Part shown: positions 35,872 through 49,329 of the stretch, piece by piece
How positions within the stretch are numbered: position 1 is the first letter of the stretch
Layout: each line of letters opens with the position of its first letter
From: Megalonaias nervosa
Lineage: Eukaryota > Mollusca > Bivalvia > Unionida > Unionidae
DNA length: 64,000 nt
Assembly (NCBI GenBank): GCA_016617855.1
Contig: JAECUM010001737.1
Coordinates: 1 to 64,000 of the forward strand
Direction: 5' to 3'
The notes under the pieces: model-generated
What the model was told of the DNA's origin: nothing
The model's input: the letters and a program-made list of their open reading frames with translations, nothing else
The model's database searches: none
Made by a program: the position numbers and the translations under genes

Positions 35872-38800
35872 ATGAAGAAACGTACGCCCTTGCTTCTGCT
35901 GGTGGTTCTGGTTGTTTTGCATCAAGCTGAATCATCTTGCTTCATAAATGCTCCGCCAACAGGTAAAATCAAAATTTAACATCGTATACTAACAGAAAAA
36001 GTGCAAGACCGACGTTCAGAATTCTTTAAAAAAGCACAGTCTTCAATTGTATGCCACTTTATTTGTCCTTTTGCTTTGTCCACCTGATTTTTGTATGTTG
36101 TTTCTGTTTTTTTTGAGGAATTTCTAATAGTGTGACATATCATATTTAAAACACCATCTCTGTTGACTGGGAAAACATAGTTTTGCTTTCCGTGTATATA
36201 TGCTCAATCATATCGTGCAAACAATTTCTGTATTTGAAAAGAAGCTTTCACTGATAATCCTAACAACCTCCCCTACCTAAAGATGAAATTGTCAAAGACG
36301 GCCAAATTGAGTATAGTTTGAACTTGATAAAAGTGAAGACAGCAGTAATGTAGATCTTATTTTAGTATGTCAGTTATAATTTTTATCAAGACTTCGTAAA
36401 GATGCAGTATTTTCAAGACAATATTAACCGAACCGATTTTCTTTATTGTTTCCGATTTTCTTGCCATATTGGACTTTTCAAGCTGTTAATGAGTATTAAA
36501 TCATTGTATCTGAAAGCAATCAAATATATTTGTATTAGTGGTGTAATATGGACACCCTTCCAAAAAGTGTTATTTTATGATAATTTTACCCCAATCCCCA
36601 GTTGCAGGGGTCGTTTTGGAGGTTGCTACACCATTGCTTTGCATGACACATTTATTCTAGTTTTCCGTATTTCATGCTTTGAGTGAACTGATACCATTGT
36701 AAAAAATGTTAGGATCAACAGCTAAGGCTGAGGTGTGGAGATCATGCTTATTTTACAACATTGTTGAATAACCACTCCCCTCATACTTTACTTCCAGATG
36801 AAAATAAGGAAACTTTTGTTCAGATCTGTTTTTCTTCTGGCTTTGAATCAATTTAAGATTTGATCATGCCTACATGAAACACTTGCTTGAGTGAATTTGT
36901 GGCTCCTAATGAGTGTATTACTGGCTTCTAACGATTGATAACTGCATTTCAGTAAAAGTCTCACTATTTTACTCTTGGGGCACCGGATGGCCAAGTGATC
37001 TAAAACGCTCGCCTTTATCAATCACTGTCATCTCGCCCCTGTCCTCGTGCGTTCGAGTCTCTGGCCAATGTGTATATGGGAAGGCTTGCAAAGTTGCCAG
37101 TAGCTTCCCTTGGGTCAGTGGTTCTTACCTGGGTTTTTCCGGGTTCTTCTTTCACCAGTTATACTGACAGAGAAATGAATAGCCTATCTTGCAATGAGAA
37201 ATGGCGTTGAATCCCCAAAACAACAACAATTTTGCTCGAATAAGTTTATGTACACTAGACCAGACTAACATAGCTTCCACAGTACAAAGGATCTTTAATT
37301 CTACTTTAAGACGAAATAGTTTTGAATATATTAGTTTTTGAAGGTTATATACTTTCTTAATATGTGTCACACTTTCTTTCTAGAATTATTCTCATAAACA
37401 TGATACATATAGTATTAGGTCTGTAGACTGATTGGATGTTTATAAGGGCAATTGACACGTCGACTATGTCAAGCCTACTCTTTTTGTCATTTCAGTTTCT
37501 TTAAAATTGTGGATTTTGTTTAACAATGCTGAAGAGCTGCTACCAAAACTTTTGTTAAAATAGGGCATCAGAAATGTTTTAGCGAGATGAAATTGTACTT
37601 GTTTTCAAGTCACAGATGTTATATAAACTGAAATTTGATTCGGCAAGTTGAGGAATAAACATGTATGACATAGTTGTGGGTTTAACGCCATTTTTCAGCA
37701 CACGTAAGGCTATTCATAGCTGCAAATATAACTGGTGGATGGAGAAACGGGAAAACCCCAGCAATAACCACCGACCCACGGGAAGCTACTGGCAAACTTT
37801 CTGACATACGCACATTGGCCGAACCCGAGACTCGAAGCCACGATTATATTAAATGGTTCGAAATTGTAGCAAGACTATAATAAAGTACATAGTCAATATG
37901 ATAAATAATGCATATACAATACATTGCTGCATCAATGAATGAATAGTGACGATAGAAACCTGTGTATAAATAAATCCTCGGAGAGAGAAAAAGAGAGAAA
38001 ACGATAATCTAAGATGGAATGCTTTATACGCATATTTGGATATTTTAAAGTTGTTAACTCTTCATGTTTAAATAAATGTAGTAGTTTATAGCTTTTTGGA
38101 TCTGCCAATAATAAGGATCAACATAAGATTCTCTAAGTGAGAGGTATGGATGACATATTAATGCAAAATGGTATTCATCTTCAACATCATTATTTACACA
38201 AAGTTCACATTTCCTTTCATGCCATTCGTTACCTACATGTCTACAGGTTCGATATTTAATCCGTGTGATGAAACCCTTAATTTACTGTAAGCCTTTCTGT
38301 GGCTGGCATTAGCAATTATTCTAAGGTAGGAAGAAGTTTGGAGGATATCTTTCATATGTTTATTGATATATGAAATATTTGAAGCAACTGCAGAACTCCA
38401 GTGAGAATATAATGTCTTTTAGTTTTTGGTTAAAAGGCTATAAAAAGGAAGACACATGGACTTAATTAGGGCAATACCAGACTTATTCATATCCTGAGAT
38501 CAGAAGTATCTTTGACTAAGATAAAGGTCCGTTCCATTCTGTATAATATATAAAGAAGGAAAATGATCCATTCGCTTAGAAAATTCTGGTAATATTAATG
38601 GATACATTTATGGTACTTTTGAGAGAATTCTGGTAATATTAATGGATACATTTATGGTACTTTTGAGAGAATTCTGGTAATATTAATGGATACATTTATG
38701 GTAATTTTGAGAATAAAATGAACAAATGATTTATTGTGTCACCAGATGCAACATCGATTTTCTTATTCTGAAATTCGTATTTATTACATCTAAAATAGTA

Positions 38801-41800
38801 AAGAAAATAAATATTCAAAGAATATCGAATTTTAATATAGACAAAATGATTTTACCCCCCACCACCCCACCACCCCCAACAAAACAAAGCAACCGAAAAC
38901 CAAAAAGCACAAACAAGAATACTCTATATTGTGTATAAATTTAGTTCAGGTCATTATTTGAAGACAAAAATGGGAAGTTTATACCTATTCAAATACCGTA
39001 AATTAGATTTATCAGCAAATTATACCAAAATATCCAAAGGAGTAGTTTAGTTATAAACATGACTAGATTTGCTCTCTGTATGCAAACCCTCATGTCCGTG
39101 CCATCTCAGCAGTTTGTGTTTTCAAAAGTTACCACTTTACATTTACCGTCCTGTTACCACTTTACATTTACCGTCCTGTTTATTTTATGCCACTTCTTCC
39201 GTGATTGTCTTGTTTGCAATATATGACATGAAAGGTATTGACCTGGCTTGATAGATGCCAGGTGGTCGTTTCTCTTTTCTATATGGGCATATAGGCCAGT
39301 GTCAGCAGACGTGGTTACATTTTGAATTTAAGCGAAGGATAAAATAACATTTAATATTTTGTTGAATAAAAATAATTAAAACACAAATGGAAATTGTGAA
39401 AGTGGATGCTCATTGATGAAATGCTGTATCAACAAGCTTGAACTTTGCAATACATTACACAGGTAGACGTACTTTATAAGTAATTTGTTTTGTCTTTCTT
39501 TTCGCTCATTCGTTGGTTTATTGGTTTTTTTTTTTATCGTTTCCTATGATGCAAACGAAGGTACCCCCACCCTACCCCACCCCCACCACCAAGTAAAACA
39601 AAACAAAACAAAACATATAACCATAACCAGTCTCACATGGACAGAGGGCATTGTTCACTCCCCGGTTTTACATCCATCTTGATGTAGTATGGTTTCTCAC
39701 TGTTCCGCTGCTTTCTATGGAACTTGACCGATAGCTGAATCACATTTTTATCGGTCTTTAAAAGATTCGCATTTTCAAAGTAGCCATAACTAAATTATTT
39801 GTATCCTTGCTAACTGGAGTTAAGCTTACTCACTGGGGGGGGGGGGGCGGCGCAAAGTGGCTACGCTTCACTTGGCGATTCGTCAGTTATATTCATGCAT
39901 CTGCCATTATTTTAAGGTAATGCCAACAACTTATGTGAATACAAAAGTGTCCAGTACAAACCTGGTTCCTTCAGGATTGAAGAAGAATGCTTGGACTGCA
40001 CGTGTACTGCAACTGGAGCAATGAGATGTTGTGGGTAAGTCAAAAAACAGTAAAATGATCAAACACCAAAAGATGGATACACAGAGCAGAGCTTCGAAAA
40101 ATAAAAAGGCTAAACACGTTCCAACTTTCATTTATTTGGAAGTATATTTTTAAATCGCGGCAAGAATACAATTAAGGATAAGTGCTGAGCAAGTTATTTA
40201 AGTTATGCGAAGTATTCGATTTGTTGATCTTTGAGTGACTAAGTCAAATGGCTCGTACAATTGCTTACAGCTTACCTATGAACCATACGTGTATATTTTT
40301 ATAGAACATGTATGAATAACAGGTAAACTGTATGCAACGATATGAGCCTATGTGATTAAATCTTAACATACGTACATACATACATACATATTGATAGAAA
40401 TGTATATGATACATGTATGTGTTGTTTAATCAGTTTTCCTGAATTTTATTTTCCATTTCTCTTAGGCACATATCTTTGCGGAGAGATATTGTGAAACAGA
40501 ATACTTTAAAAAAATATATTCGTTTCAAGTCTTCGTAGCCAAAAGATTACTTTCTGCTAAGTAATACAGTCAGTGCGCTCGTTTGTCAGCAAAATCTGCG
40601 CACAAACAAGAAGAGCGACATATCATGGCTGTAAAGTGATTTACCTAGACGGCGACAAGTGCTTTTCTTACGTCCACGGAAAGTGGTGCTCTGTTGAAGA
40701 TGGAACAATTTATTGAGAACACGGCCTATAGTCTCAAAAGCTGGGAAAACAAAATGATTTACCCTACTGTATATGAAGTATGAACATTTTTGGGGAAAAG
40801 CGTTAATGATGTGTATTATATTCCTTCCATGAGCAAACGCTGAGTGCAGAAGTGAATATTCTAGTATGTTTTTGGTGGACGGACTAGCGGCATGAAACCT
40901 AGACCCTACAGTAAATTTTCTGGTTTGTTTGAAGGTGAAGAGGTTTGTCTGAAGCGAAGATAAAAGGCTCAGGCCACTCATTAATCTTTGATAGATATCA
41001 GTGTTAACGTTTGAAAAAAAAAGCACACACCCCGCCCATCCTTGCACATGTACTTTTAACTGAAGTTAGTGTAAACTTTATGGACAGTTAAGATGGGGTG
41101 CTTCGGATCTTGTTCGCGTTAAATATATCTGAAGCGAAGTTCCGGTGTCAGCTAACGTAATCAACAGTTTTGCACTGGGTAGACGCAAGAAAATTTGGAC
41201 CTGCCAGAACAATTCAAAATCGTGTTAAGGCACAAACAGAAGCAGTGTGATCTGAAGTGTTTAGAATGATATCTAACTGGCACCTCCTTCCATCCCGAGA
41301 CTGGTATCTCTGTTCAGTTGCTCAGTAATTATTGATTGGAGTCCTGAACAAACGCTAATATATGCTGAATCGGCACGTGCAGTACGGATGTTTGAGTACA
41401 GCTGGGTCCGTCACAAAACTGGACACAAAATTGCGCTAGACATCAAACTTAGTACTTTCAAATCTTTTACACACTCTGCATAAACGGTAGTAACAAAGCG
41501 AAGACCCTTGGTGAAGTATGTAGTGGATTTTCAAGTCTGATGACTTTATTAATCTTAAATGACATCAAACACATTATCACGTCTCAGTCAAATATGAATT
41601 TACCGTACAAGACTTCATAACGTCATTTGCTATGAGGCGTTATACGTGCTATATTTTTTTAAAAAAAAAAGGTATGTGGGTGTATTAACCTAAATAATGC
41701 AGTAGTCATGTGACAAATGGTGTGTGGATATCTTACGGAACACCAGTCGGTTCTATATTCTTTTAAATAACAAAGCAAGATCTACCATGGGAAATCGCAA

Positions 41801-42386
41801 TCAGGATCGAATTGAGGGGAGAGTGGAATTATATGTAATCAAAAGAAGAATATCGAAATTGTTTCGTGAAAGATAGAATGAGATTTTAAGATTCGTGATC
41901 GAGCAGGATGAATTGAAACTGAATTGGAGTGATAAAACTGAGCTTGAATGATCACGATATAGTCTGAGTGATCGAGGTCGAGTGGGGTGGGCGAGTATAG
42001 TGGGACAGACTAATAGAAGTAATCCTAAATGAGTTTAAGTAATTGAAAGTGAAATCTAATTGAAATTGAACAGAATTATCGAGATAGAGTGGTTAATGTC
42101 AAGATTCAGTGGAAGACCAGGAGCAGCAGTAATCAAGCTGGATTGCTAGAAATTGAGTTACATTTCTAAATATCATGGAACCAAACAAGTTTATTACTTC
42201 ATCCATTTTTAAAGTTTTTCGCACTATATATCAATCTGTTTTTTTCCCAGGTATGGTGTTCATGCTGGAGTTTTTCAACTACCATCGGGGTGTAAGATGA
42301 GACTTCACGAGGACGGTTGCAATGGACACGCGGTGAGAACTGATGACGAAACACAACCTTGCGACTCCCCGTTTGTTCTTGGATGA
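35872..42386 (+). CDS. Beta-microseminoprotein-like secreted protein, gene 1 (complete, 3 exons)
   Basis: Exons are 35872-35962, 39917-40034 and 42251-42386. They join to 345 nt (114 residues plus stop), with introns in phase 1 and phase 2 and GT-AG ends. Exon 1 encodes a signal peptide (MKKRTPLLLLVVLVVLHQAES). The mature part has ten cysteines at residues 23, 37, 55, 58, 60, 68, 69, 84, 93 and 107. The C-x2-C-x-C, x7, C-C block in exon 2 (DCTC...RCC) and the C-x8-C-x13-C ending in exon 3 match the PSP94/beta-microseminoprotein family, which are small secreted disulphide-rich proteins. Family length (about 90-95 mature residues) also fits. The function in invertebrates is not established. Intron 1 contains two SINEs and a 44-bp minisatellite. 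A paralogue starts 14.6 kb downstream on the same strand. Confidence 0.9.
36975..37229 (+). mobile_element. tRNA-derived SINE (copy 2) with confirmed empty site
   Basis: A 255-bp unit in intron 1 of microseminoprotein gene 1. It has a tRNA-like head (CCGGATGGCCAAGTGATCTA, B box GTTCGAGTCTC), the shared SINE body and a tail GGCGTTGAATCCCCAAAACAA with CAA repeats. It is flanked by TTTTACTC (36967-36974) and TTTTGCTC (37230-37237), an 8-bp target duplication with one change. The paralogous intron of gene 2 runs uninterrupted at this point (about 53150), which gives the empty site. Confidence 0.85.
37680..37850 (-). mobile_element. tRNA-derived SINE (copy 3), minus strand, 5'-truncated
   Basis: The reverse complement carries GAGTCTCGGGTTCGGCC, TTTGCCAGTAGCTTCCC, GTGGGTCGGTGGTTATT and a tail ATGGCGTTAAACCCAC. 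These match copies 2 and 4. The tRNA-like head is incomplete. Confidence 0.75.
38583..38714 (+). repeat. 44-bp minisatellite, 3 copies, in intron 1 of microseminoprotein gene 1
   Basis: ATTCTGGTAATATTAATGG recurs at 38583, 38627 and 38671, an exact 44-bp period. The corresponding intron of gene 2 has three more diverged units at about 57285-57400, so the array predates the gene duplication. Confidence 0.93.
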
Positions 42387-42497
42387 AGTTCCGCTAGGAA
42401 AGAGAACCAAAACCATGGCAACTTCCATGGATTACCACATGATGTGACACGAAATATGATTTGTTTGGTTTGCATGTGCTATTTGTGTTTGTTTTTA

Positions 42498-42503
42498 AAT
42501 AAA
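42498..42503 (+). terminator. AATAAA polyadenylation signal of microseminoprotein-like gene 1
   Basis: Canonical AATAAA 112 bases past the stop codon, followed by a T/G-rich stretch. Confidence 0.75.
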
Positions 42504-42976
42504 AGTTATGTTGATTATATGTTTATTATTTACATTATTGCACATACTTGTAATTTTAGTAGAACACACGTGTCATCCGTATTTTTCAAAATACTCAAAT
42601 GAGAACATATTTCTTGATCTTTCCACAAAGCTGCTGAATTTTGGCAGTTTGCGTATTCACCGTGAAGTCGGCACGTTTTCAGATTTTTGCTTTATTCTCA
42701 AAATCATGGAATTTGTACCTCCCCTCCCCCCCCCCGAAAAACAAAACACACACACATACACACAAAAGCACACACACATACACATGTTTTGGGTATGACT
42801 GATATTAATTTAAATTATCTGTGAAGCTTTCGAAGATACAGTTAAATATTTTTGAGTGACTTTTTCCTTCAGAAAACTGGAAAATATACCAATTAGACTT
42901 TAGAATAACTGTTTTGGATTTGAATTAAAATAAATCTAAAGACAAGTAGCTGTACACAATTGCACGTAATGTTATT

Positions 42977-42979
<3 letters not shown>

Positions 42980-43043
<64 letters not shown>
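42980..43043. repeat. (TA)n microsatellite
   Basis: About 64 bp of TA repeats directly before copy 1 of the 0.6 kb duplication. Confidence 0.97.
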
Positions 43044-43044
<1 letters not shown>

Positions 43045-43046
<2 letters not shown>

Positions 43047-43603
43047 GGCGAACTTAAAAAGTGTGTATTCTGGAAATATTTTTGGTTGGATTTGGGAGTG
43101 AAATTTTGCAGACTATTGTTGATTTCTTGTGGTCATCATGTGACCATTTACAAGATTCATTAATCTCTTAACGACTTGAGCAACTGACTCTTTATATGTT
43201 CAGATTCAAAATGAAAATATTTTGACACTTTATAATTGTATCACAAGGTGTGAAATTTCGTATGATGATGCCCCTCCTTTAAATCGCTTAACTTAGAACA
43301 AACGGAGAGAAACGAAATCTACAATACGTACTCAGACTTTCATATTTTGGTTGTTAGAGAACACTTAAGTCCCACCCTTTTGCCAGTGATCTGATGCAGT
43401 TCAAGTACACATTCCCCTCGGTAAGGTCAGTGACATTGGGTAAAGATGGGAGAGATCAAAGAAAAGAAATTAACATTTCGGTAGCACTTATGCCACAACG
43501 AAACATAACAAAGATGAGCACATTTTATTTCTGTATAAAGAAAGAAAATAAAAACACATAGTGGTTTGGGAATAACAAACACCTTGTACTAATTGATGAT
43601 GCG

Positions 43604-43659
<56 letters not shown>

Positions 43660-44226
43660 ACAATCTCATATGCGGCTAACTTAAACGTAAGCTTGTAGAT
43701 TCTAGAAAATGTTTTTGGTTGGATTTGGGACTGAGAATTTGCAGATTTTTTGTCGAGTACCTGTGGTCACTATTTGACCATTTGCGAGACCCCTAATTCT
43801 CATAACCTCTCGTACAGCACTCTCGTTATATATTCAGGCTCTAAACGAAAACAATTTAGCAATTTGCAACTTTCAGAAGAAAATAACTGTATCAAGGGCT
43901 GTGAAATTTTGTATGATGATGACAATCCTTGAGGTTGCTTGATTCAGAAGAACTTGAGAAAAACGAATTCTAAAATTGTATTCAGACTTTTCATTTAAGC
44001 CCCACCCCTTTGCCAGTCATGCGATACAGTGCAAATGTACTTTCGCCTCGACAAGGTCAACGGCACTGAATAAAAAGCGGAGAGATCAAGAAGAAATAAT
44101 TCAGTAGTAATTAAGTCTGAATGATACATGATAAAGACAAGCACATTTCATTAGTGAATAAAGAAAGAATATAGAAATAGTAATGGTTTGGGATTTACAT
44201 TAACCTTGTATTAATTGATGAAGCGA
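43045..44226. repeat. Two-copy tandem duplication, unit about 0.6 kb, bounded by microsatellites
   Basis: About 43045-43603 recurs at about 43668-44226. Shared landmarks are TTTTTGGTTGGATTTGGGA, GTGAAATTTCGTATGATGATG (43250 region, and GTGAAATTTTGTATGATGATG near 43900), CCCACCC-TTTGCCAGT and AATTGATGA at the end of each copy. Copy 1 is followed by (TA)n(GA)n at 43604-43655, and copy 2 by (GA)n at 44231-44280. No exon was recognised. Confidence 0.87.
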
Positions 44227-44228
44227 AG

Positions 44229-44230
<2 letters not shown>

Positions 44231-44280
<50 letters not shown>
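44231..44280. repeat. (GA)n microsatellite
   Basis: 50 bp uninterrupted GA tract. Confidence 0.97.
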
Positions 44281-44283
<3 letters not shown>

Positions 44284-44289
44284 CAAGAG

Positions 44290-45845
44290 ATTTACTGAAG
44301 TTCAATCGGATTAAAAGAAAAAAGCAGATTAAACTAGACAGTTCGAGACCAAAAAGCTGAAAAAAGGACATCACTATATCAGACATAGCTAAACGTTCAA
44401 GGGACTCTTACGTTTAGGACCGCATTGTCAGGACTCGCCTAAAGCATAGTATGACCAGTGGTCATAAGTCAGTGTCAGAATCAAAAGTTAAATTTGATTA
44501 CGTTGTTTTTATGGTGACGGCATCATTTTGTTTCCGAGGGACATCATCATGAAATGGCTAGAATAAATGGATACAAGAACAATTTAAGAAATCCAAAGAC
44601 GAGTTTCCACTTGGATTAAACCCCACTACCAGATCCTGATAATAAAAAGTGGTATTCCGAATGCTTATGAACAGTCTTTGACAGTACAATCCAAATGTCA
44701 GGTCGATTCGATTTTCATAAGTTCAAATGGCATATGGTATCCAGAAACGTTCAAATAAGCAATATTTATTATGAAACAAGCAGAGAACAATTTTGATTAA
44801 TGTTGATAGTTGTATCAGAACTGCTATGATTTAGTTTATAAAGAACCGGACTGGTGACGGGCAATTAAGAACTTCTAGCTCAACTACTGCTGCATGGGGC
44901 TTTGTTTATACGGAGTAAAACTGCAAATAGCAAGACAACTAATTTTTTTAAAAAAACGACATATCATGTTCACCTAGAAAAGAAAAAAGCGTGCAACACT
45001 TTTCAGCCACTAGCTTATCACACTACGACATATAATGGGGAAAGCAGACGCTGCTTTTCCCATTAACTCAAATAATAACTCTTTTATTCATTAATTTTCA
45101 TTTGTAAATCAACAAATCATCTTTGCCATTTGTTCCTTTATCACCTCCTACATTTTACAAAATTTCATACATCCAGAGCAACAGTTGATATAGACATACA
45201 CATAGCGGGACTGTAGCAGCAATTACAACACCTTTGATTTATATTGCTGTTTCAACTTTTCAAACAATCGTAATTGTGCTTGAACCATTGAGTTTTAATT
45301 TTTGTTTGGAAAAAAACCCAACTTTCCAGTTATATGAGATGTCTAACCAATTTTTCTGTTTTAACTTTGAACAGTTCCAACTTTTATTGCAATATAGCTA
45401 ATTTCTTTGAGTTTGTTTCTATGCTGACGTCCTTTGTCACTCTCCAATCTGTTTTCTATACATTTTAACATAATATTTTATTGCCAGCTTCTTCAGAATT
45501 TAAGTAACTCCTTAGAGCTCGTTCATCATGTGTAGTGAATAATATTTTAAGAACAAGTGGAAGTAAGTGAAGCTTTTTTTTTTGCTATTGGTCAAATATA
45601 TCCTTAGCTTCTCTTGTCCGTTCATGAAACAATTCATTATTGTTCATGGTTTGCATCTCTGTTTCACTGGCACTCTTTCTTTGTCTTTCAAAAAAAGATT
45701 AGATTCTAACAAATCGGTATTGTGTCGTTAGTAGGTATCATACATTTATGACCTTATTTTGTCCAAAACTAATGTGACCAAGAACTCCTTTACAGTGTTG
45801 ACTGATACAGTGCTTGGTGCTAACATCGGTCACATTCAGCATTTA
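44290..45845. other. Intergenic, nothing recognised
   Basis: AT-rich sequence. A short inverted repeat (GAAAAGCAG around 45040-45062) is present but no gene or element was identified. Confidence 0.5.
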
Positions 45846-45850
45846 AAGGT

Positions 45851-46864
45851 TGTTACGGATATCTGTATTACATAATAATTTATTATATATTTTAATTAAG
45901 TCTTTTCGGTTTATGACGTTTGTATTTTAATTCTTGAAATTCGGTGTTTTCGTAAATGTACATGTACATTACGTGTAAAATTTTATTTATAAATCAAGGA
46001 TGATTGTTAAGGTCAAGTCGACAACTTAATCACTAGACTAGTAGCCATACAGATATAAGGAATTTTTTTTGTCCGCTTACCAAAAGATCAGAGACAATTA
46101 TTTTGCACGACGACTAAGACGAAAGTGATAATAGCATTAGTGGGATAATGCCATGAAAGGAGATCACGGAAACATTACATGATACTAGGAGTGCATTTAT
46201 CCTTTAGAGATGTCATGAACGGCCTAACTGTTGTTTGGCATAATAATCTGAGAAGGTGAGAACATCACTATTAAATTATTTCACAATCTAATAATTTAAA
46301 TGTTCGAGAATATTTTTTGTGATTCAGATTTTGTTGATTTGGTGCGTACATAGATGATATATAAGTGAATCAAAGACCATATTAATATTTCATTTCATAT
46401 ACCAATTCGTGACAGAAAATCGTGATTTGTTTATAATATGTTCGTTGGACTTGCAGACTGGAATATATTTATTCTAAAACAGACAGTACCTCGATGATTA
46501 TGATGTCATTTTAGGAACCACTAAATAATTCTGTTGGATTATGTGAAACTTTCGAGGACTATAGTGATATTCTACTTTCACGGGATCATCTTGAGCTAAT
46601 AACGTTTGGATTTAGAACTGTGATTCTTCAGTGGTGCTAGCACGTTAGCACATAAGCACATTAGAACCTTTATTCGGAATATCTTTGAATAGTTTCCGGA
46701 TTGATGTGAAATTGAAAGTACAATTTAGGATAATACTCTAGGAACTCATACACTTTAAGCTATTCTTATTTCTTTCACTTTATTTGATTTTATGTTTTAG
46801 GGAAATAAATGCTTGTTGGGTTTTAGCTTGTCTTGTTACTTATTTCAAGACCCTAGACGTAACA
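45851..46864 (+). mobile_element. Solo LTR D (1014 bp), 4-bp target duplication AGGT
   Basis: Begins TGTTACGGAT and ends CTAGACGTAACA, flanked by AGGT at 45847-45850 and 46865-46868. GGGAAATAAATGCTTG near the 3' end matches the polyadenylation block of LTRs A and B. Inside it, about 46026-46155 has an inverted copy outside the LTR at about 47222-47350. Confidence 0.85.
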
Positions 46865-47350
46865 AGGTAATTTGAAGTAGTTAACTATTCGGTGTTTCTT
46901 AATAAAGTGATTTATTTGCTATTCTAAACATGCTGTACCTTGGATGGATACAGTATCGAAAATGTTGTGAGGTCTCAGTTCGAAAAATCTGTCAACTATG
47001 GTTTTTACGAAAACGATTACTCTCGTATATTCAGTCTCGAACTTCGACTTGCATGATAAGTGTATGAAACTGTCATCGCTAGACGCTCTTTCTTTTGTCA
47101 CATTATTTTTAACTTTCGCTTATTACATCAGGTTTATGACTTACAACATTTGTGTACGTTATACGATATTTAGGGGTTGAGCTGTTGTCAACAAAATACT
47201 TTATAATATCGGGCAAACTTAAAATTATCCCACTAATGCTATTACCACTTTCGTCTTACTCGTCGTGCAAAATAATTGTCTCTGATCTTTTGGTAAGCGG
47301 ACAAAAAAAAAATTCCTTATATCTGTATGGCTACTAGTCTAGTGATTAAG
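46026..47350. repeat. Inverted repeat, arms about 130 bp
   Basis: About 46026-46155 (starting ACTTAATCACTAGACTAGTA) is matched by its reverse complement at about 47222-47350, with about 1.07 kb between. The left arm is part of LTR D. The right arm may be the fragment of another LTR copy in the opposite orientation. Confidence 0.85.
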
Positions 47351-47673
47351 TTCATATTGTTGTTCCCGGTACGATCACGTGAACAGTCTACTGCATGACT
47401 GTGCAAGCGTCTCGAAGAGTAAATTTGCACGAGCAGTCAATCAACCGCATCCATTTCATATAAGCCCACGATACAAACGTATCTAGAGTGAAAGTGAGAA
47501 CCAGCCTTAACAAGTCACGCCCGAGGATATATAGTTGGCAACCATGTACGTATTTTCCCTTTCTTTGTACTAGTCATTTCGTGCATTACGTTACATGATT
47601 ATGTGACTAGTCATTACGATCTCATCCTGTTTGGCAGGTTATGTATTTTTTCTCCTCTTCCTGTCTCTTCTTA

Positions 47674-47675
<2 letters not shown>

Positions 47676-47745
<70 letters not shown>
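47676..47745. repeat. (TA)n microsatellite
   Basis: 70 bp of TA repeats in intergenic DNA. The surrounding 47350-48220 holds no recognised gene. Confidence 0.97.
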
Positions 47746-47747
<2 letters not shown>

Positions 47748-48224
47748 TCAAAATTTATAGAAGACTATGATCGATTGAGATTGGGGAGAGTAGATTATTG
47801 CCTCTAGGATGCAGACGGATGTGAATACCACTCCCATTAGGGGACGCGGTTTTCAGGGTGACGCCAATCTATTTCTCTGTCACAAGCTAAACGTCGCACA
47901 TCCTACCTCGCCCAAACTTTTCGTTCATCAAAATCTGTATAAATTACATTAGATAAAAACTGCAATAAGATTATATCCGTAATGGCCAATCCATACAAGT
48001 ACAAAGAGATTGTAACATATGACATAACATTTCTAGCTTTGGGATGTATATCTATATTATTTGTAACTCCTGGTACATGACTTTGTCTAAATTTTGTAAT
48101 TTTTATTCATGGCTGTAAATTGTATTGATCATCTCTGTTTGAAATTTCGTACGTGCATACGTTCTTTTTAAGATGTTAAAGAACGTAGAATTGCATATAA
48201 TATATGAATAGATGCTTATGTATG

Positions 48225-48884
48225 TGTTGACAGTTACTAATAATAAAATTATTAGTAAATATATTTACGAGTTTCGGGCCTTGTCCCACTGAACACGTCA
48301 GTAATATGGTATCTTAAAAGAATTATGTGAATTCCCATTGGATGGGGTAAATCATTTGAGTTCTTGGAGATTTGTGATTTGTCATGTAGCAGTATTGACA
48401 CTACACGCGTTTTAGCTTTCCGCCTGTATATAAGTGGCTCAGGCTGGGCAGTTTTCTTGTTCTTGTCTCTTGTGTTCTGATTGTAACATCAAGTCTGCAG
48501 ACATATTTTATGTTGTATTTAGATATTATTTGAGAGAAACATTTGTTTGGATTATTCAGTGGCATCAAATAGTGCTAATTGGACTATAATCTTATTTTGG
48601 AACTACTATGAATTATTGAAAGGCGTTCTGGTCGACGCCATTTTCACAACGTCACAATTTTTGGTGGACCAGTACATTTTGGGATCTAAAATTTATACTG
48701 AACATTTCATTCTTTTCGATTTTATCAGAACTTTTTCAGGATATTTGGATTCAATAATAAAAATGTAAGTTCCTCTTGAATTTTCATTTTATCACATTGG
48801 CAATTAAACTGTTTGCTAAGTTTTGCTAAACTTCTTGGTTTTGCTTCTCTCTGTTCTTTAGTTTATGACCATAGTGTCGTAACA
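48225..48884 (+). mobile_element. Solo LTR F (about 660 bp), diverged
   Basis: The 3' half resembles the other LTRs: AAGTTCCTCTTGAATTTTCA, CTTCTTGGTTTTGCTTCT and the end TTTATGACCATAGTGTCGTAACA. A TATATAAG box at 48427-48434 is followed by GC-richer sequence, as expected for a U3/R promoter. A plausible 5' end is TGTTGACAG at 48225. The flanks GTATG and GTATA would be an imperfect 5-bp duplication, so the 5' border is uncertain. Confidence 0.6.
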
Positions 48885-49226
48885 GTATACACTGGACGAA
48901 ATTAGATCTCTGTCAAGGACCACTATAAAGAAGATCTCGGCATGGCAATGAAATCATGCATAAGTTGCAATGCTTGAGGAGGGGAGTACAAGTCATATAA
49001 AAAATACTTTTAGGCCGGCGGGGCGGAACGAATGGGGACCTGGAGTCAGGGACCTAAAAATACACAATTACACCTCTGTTATAAAGCAAGAAAATGAAGA
49101 TAGAGGAACCCTAGCCACCACCCCCCACCACCCAAAAACCAACAAAAAACCCCAACAGCATTTGGTCTCAAAATTCTCTTTTACTTTTTACGGAAATGCC
49201 CACAACAACAAACTACGCAAGAAACA

Positions 49227-49230
<4 letters not shown>

Positions 49231-49322
<92 letters not shown>
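49231..49322. repeat. (TA)n microsatellite
   Basis: 92 bp of TA repeats with one TG interruption at about 49265. All Ile-Tyr frames through it are spurious. Confidence 0.97.
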
Positions 49323-49324
<2 letters not shown>

Positions 49325-49329
49325 CCTTC

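Noticed and set aside
40586..41047. 153-codon open frame on the minus strand
   Set aside because: It lies within intron 2 of microseminoprotein gene 1, has no recognisable domain or signal, and is not preserved in the aligned intron of gene 2.
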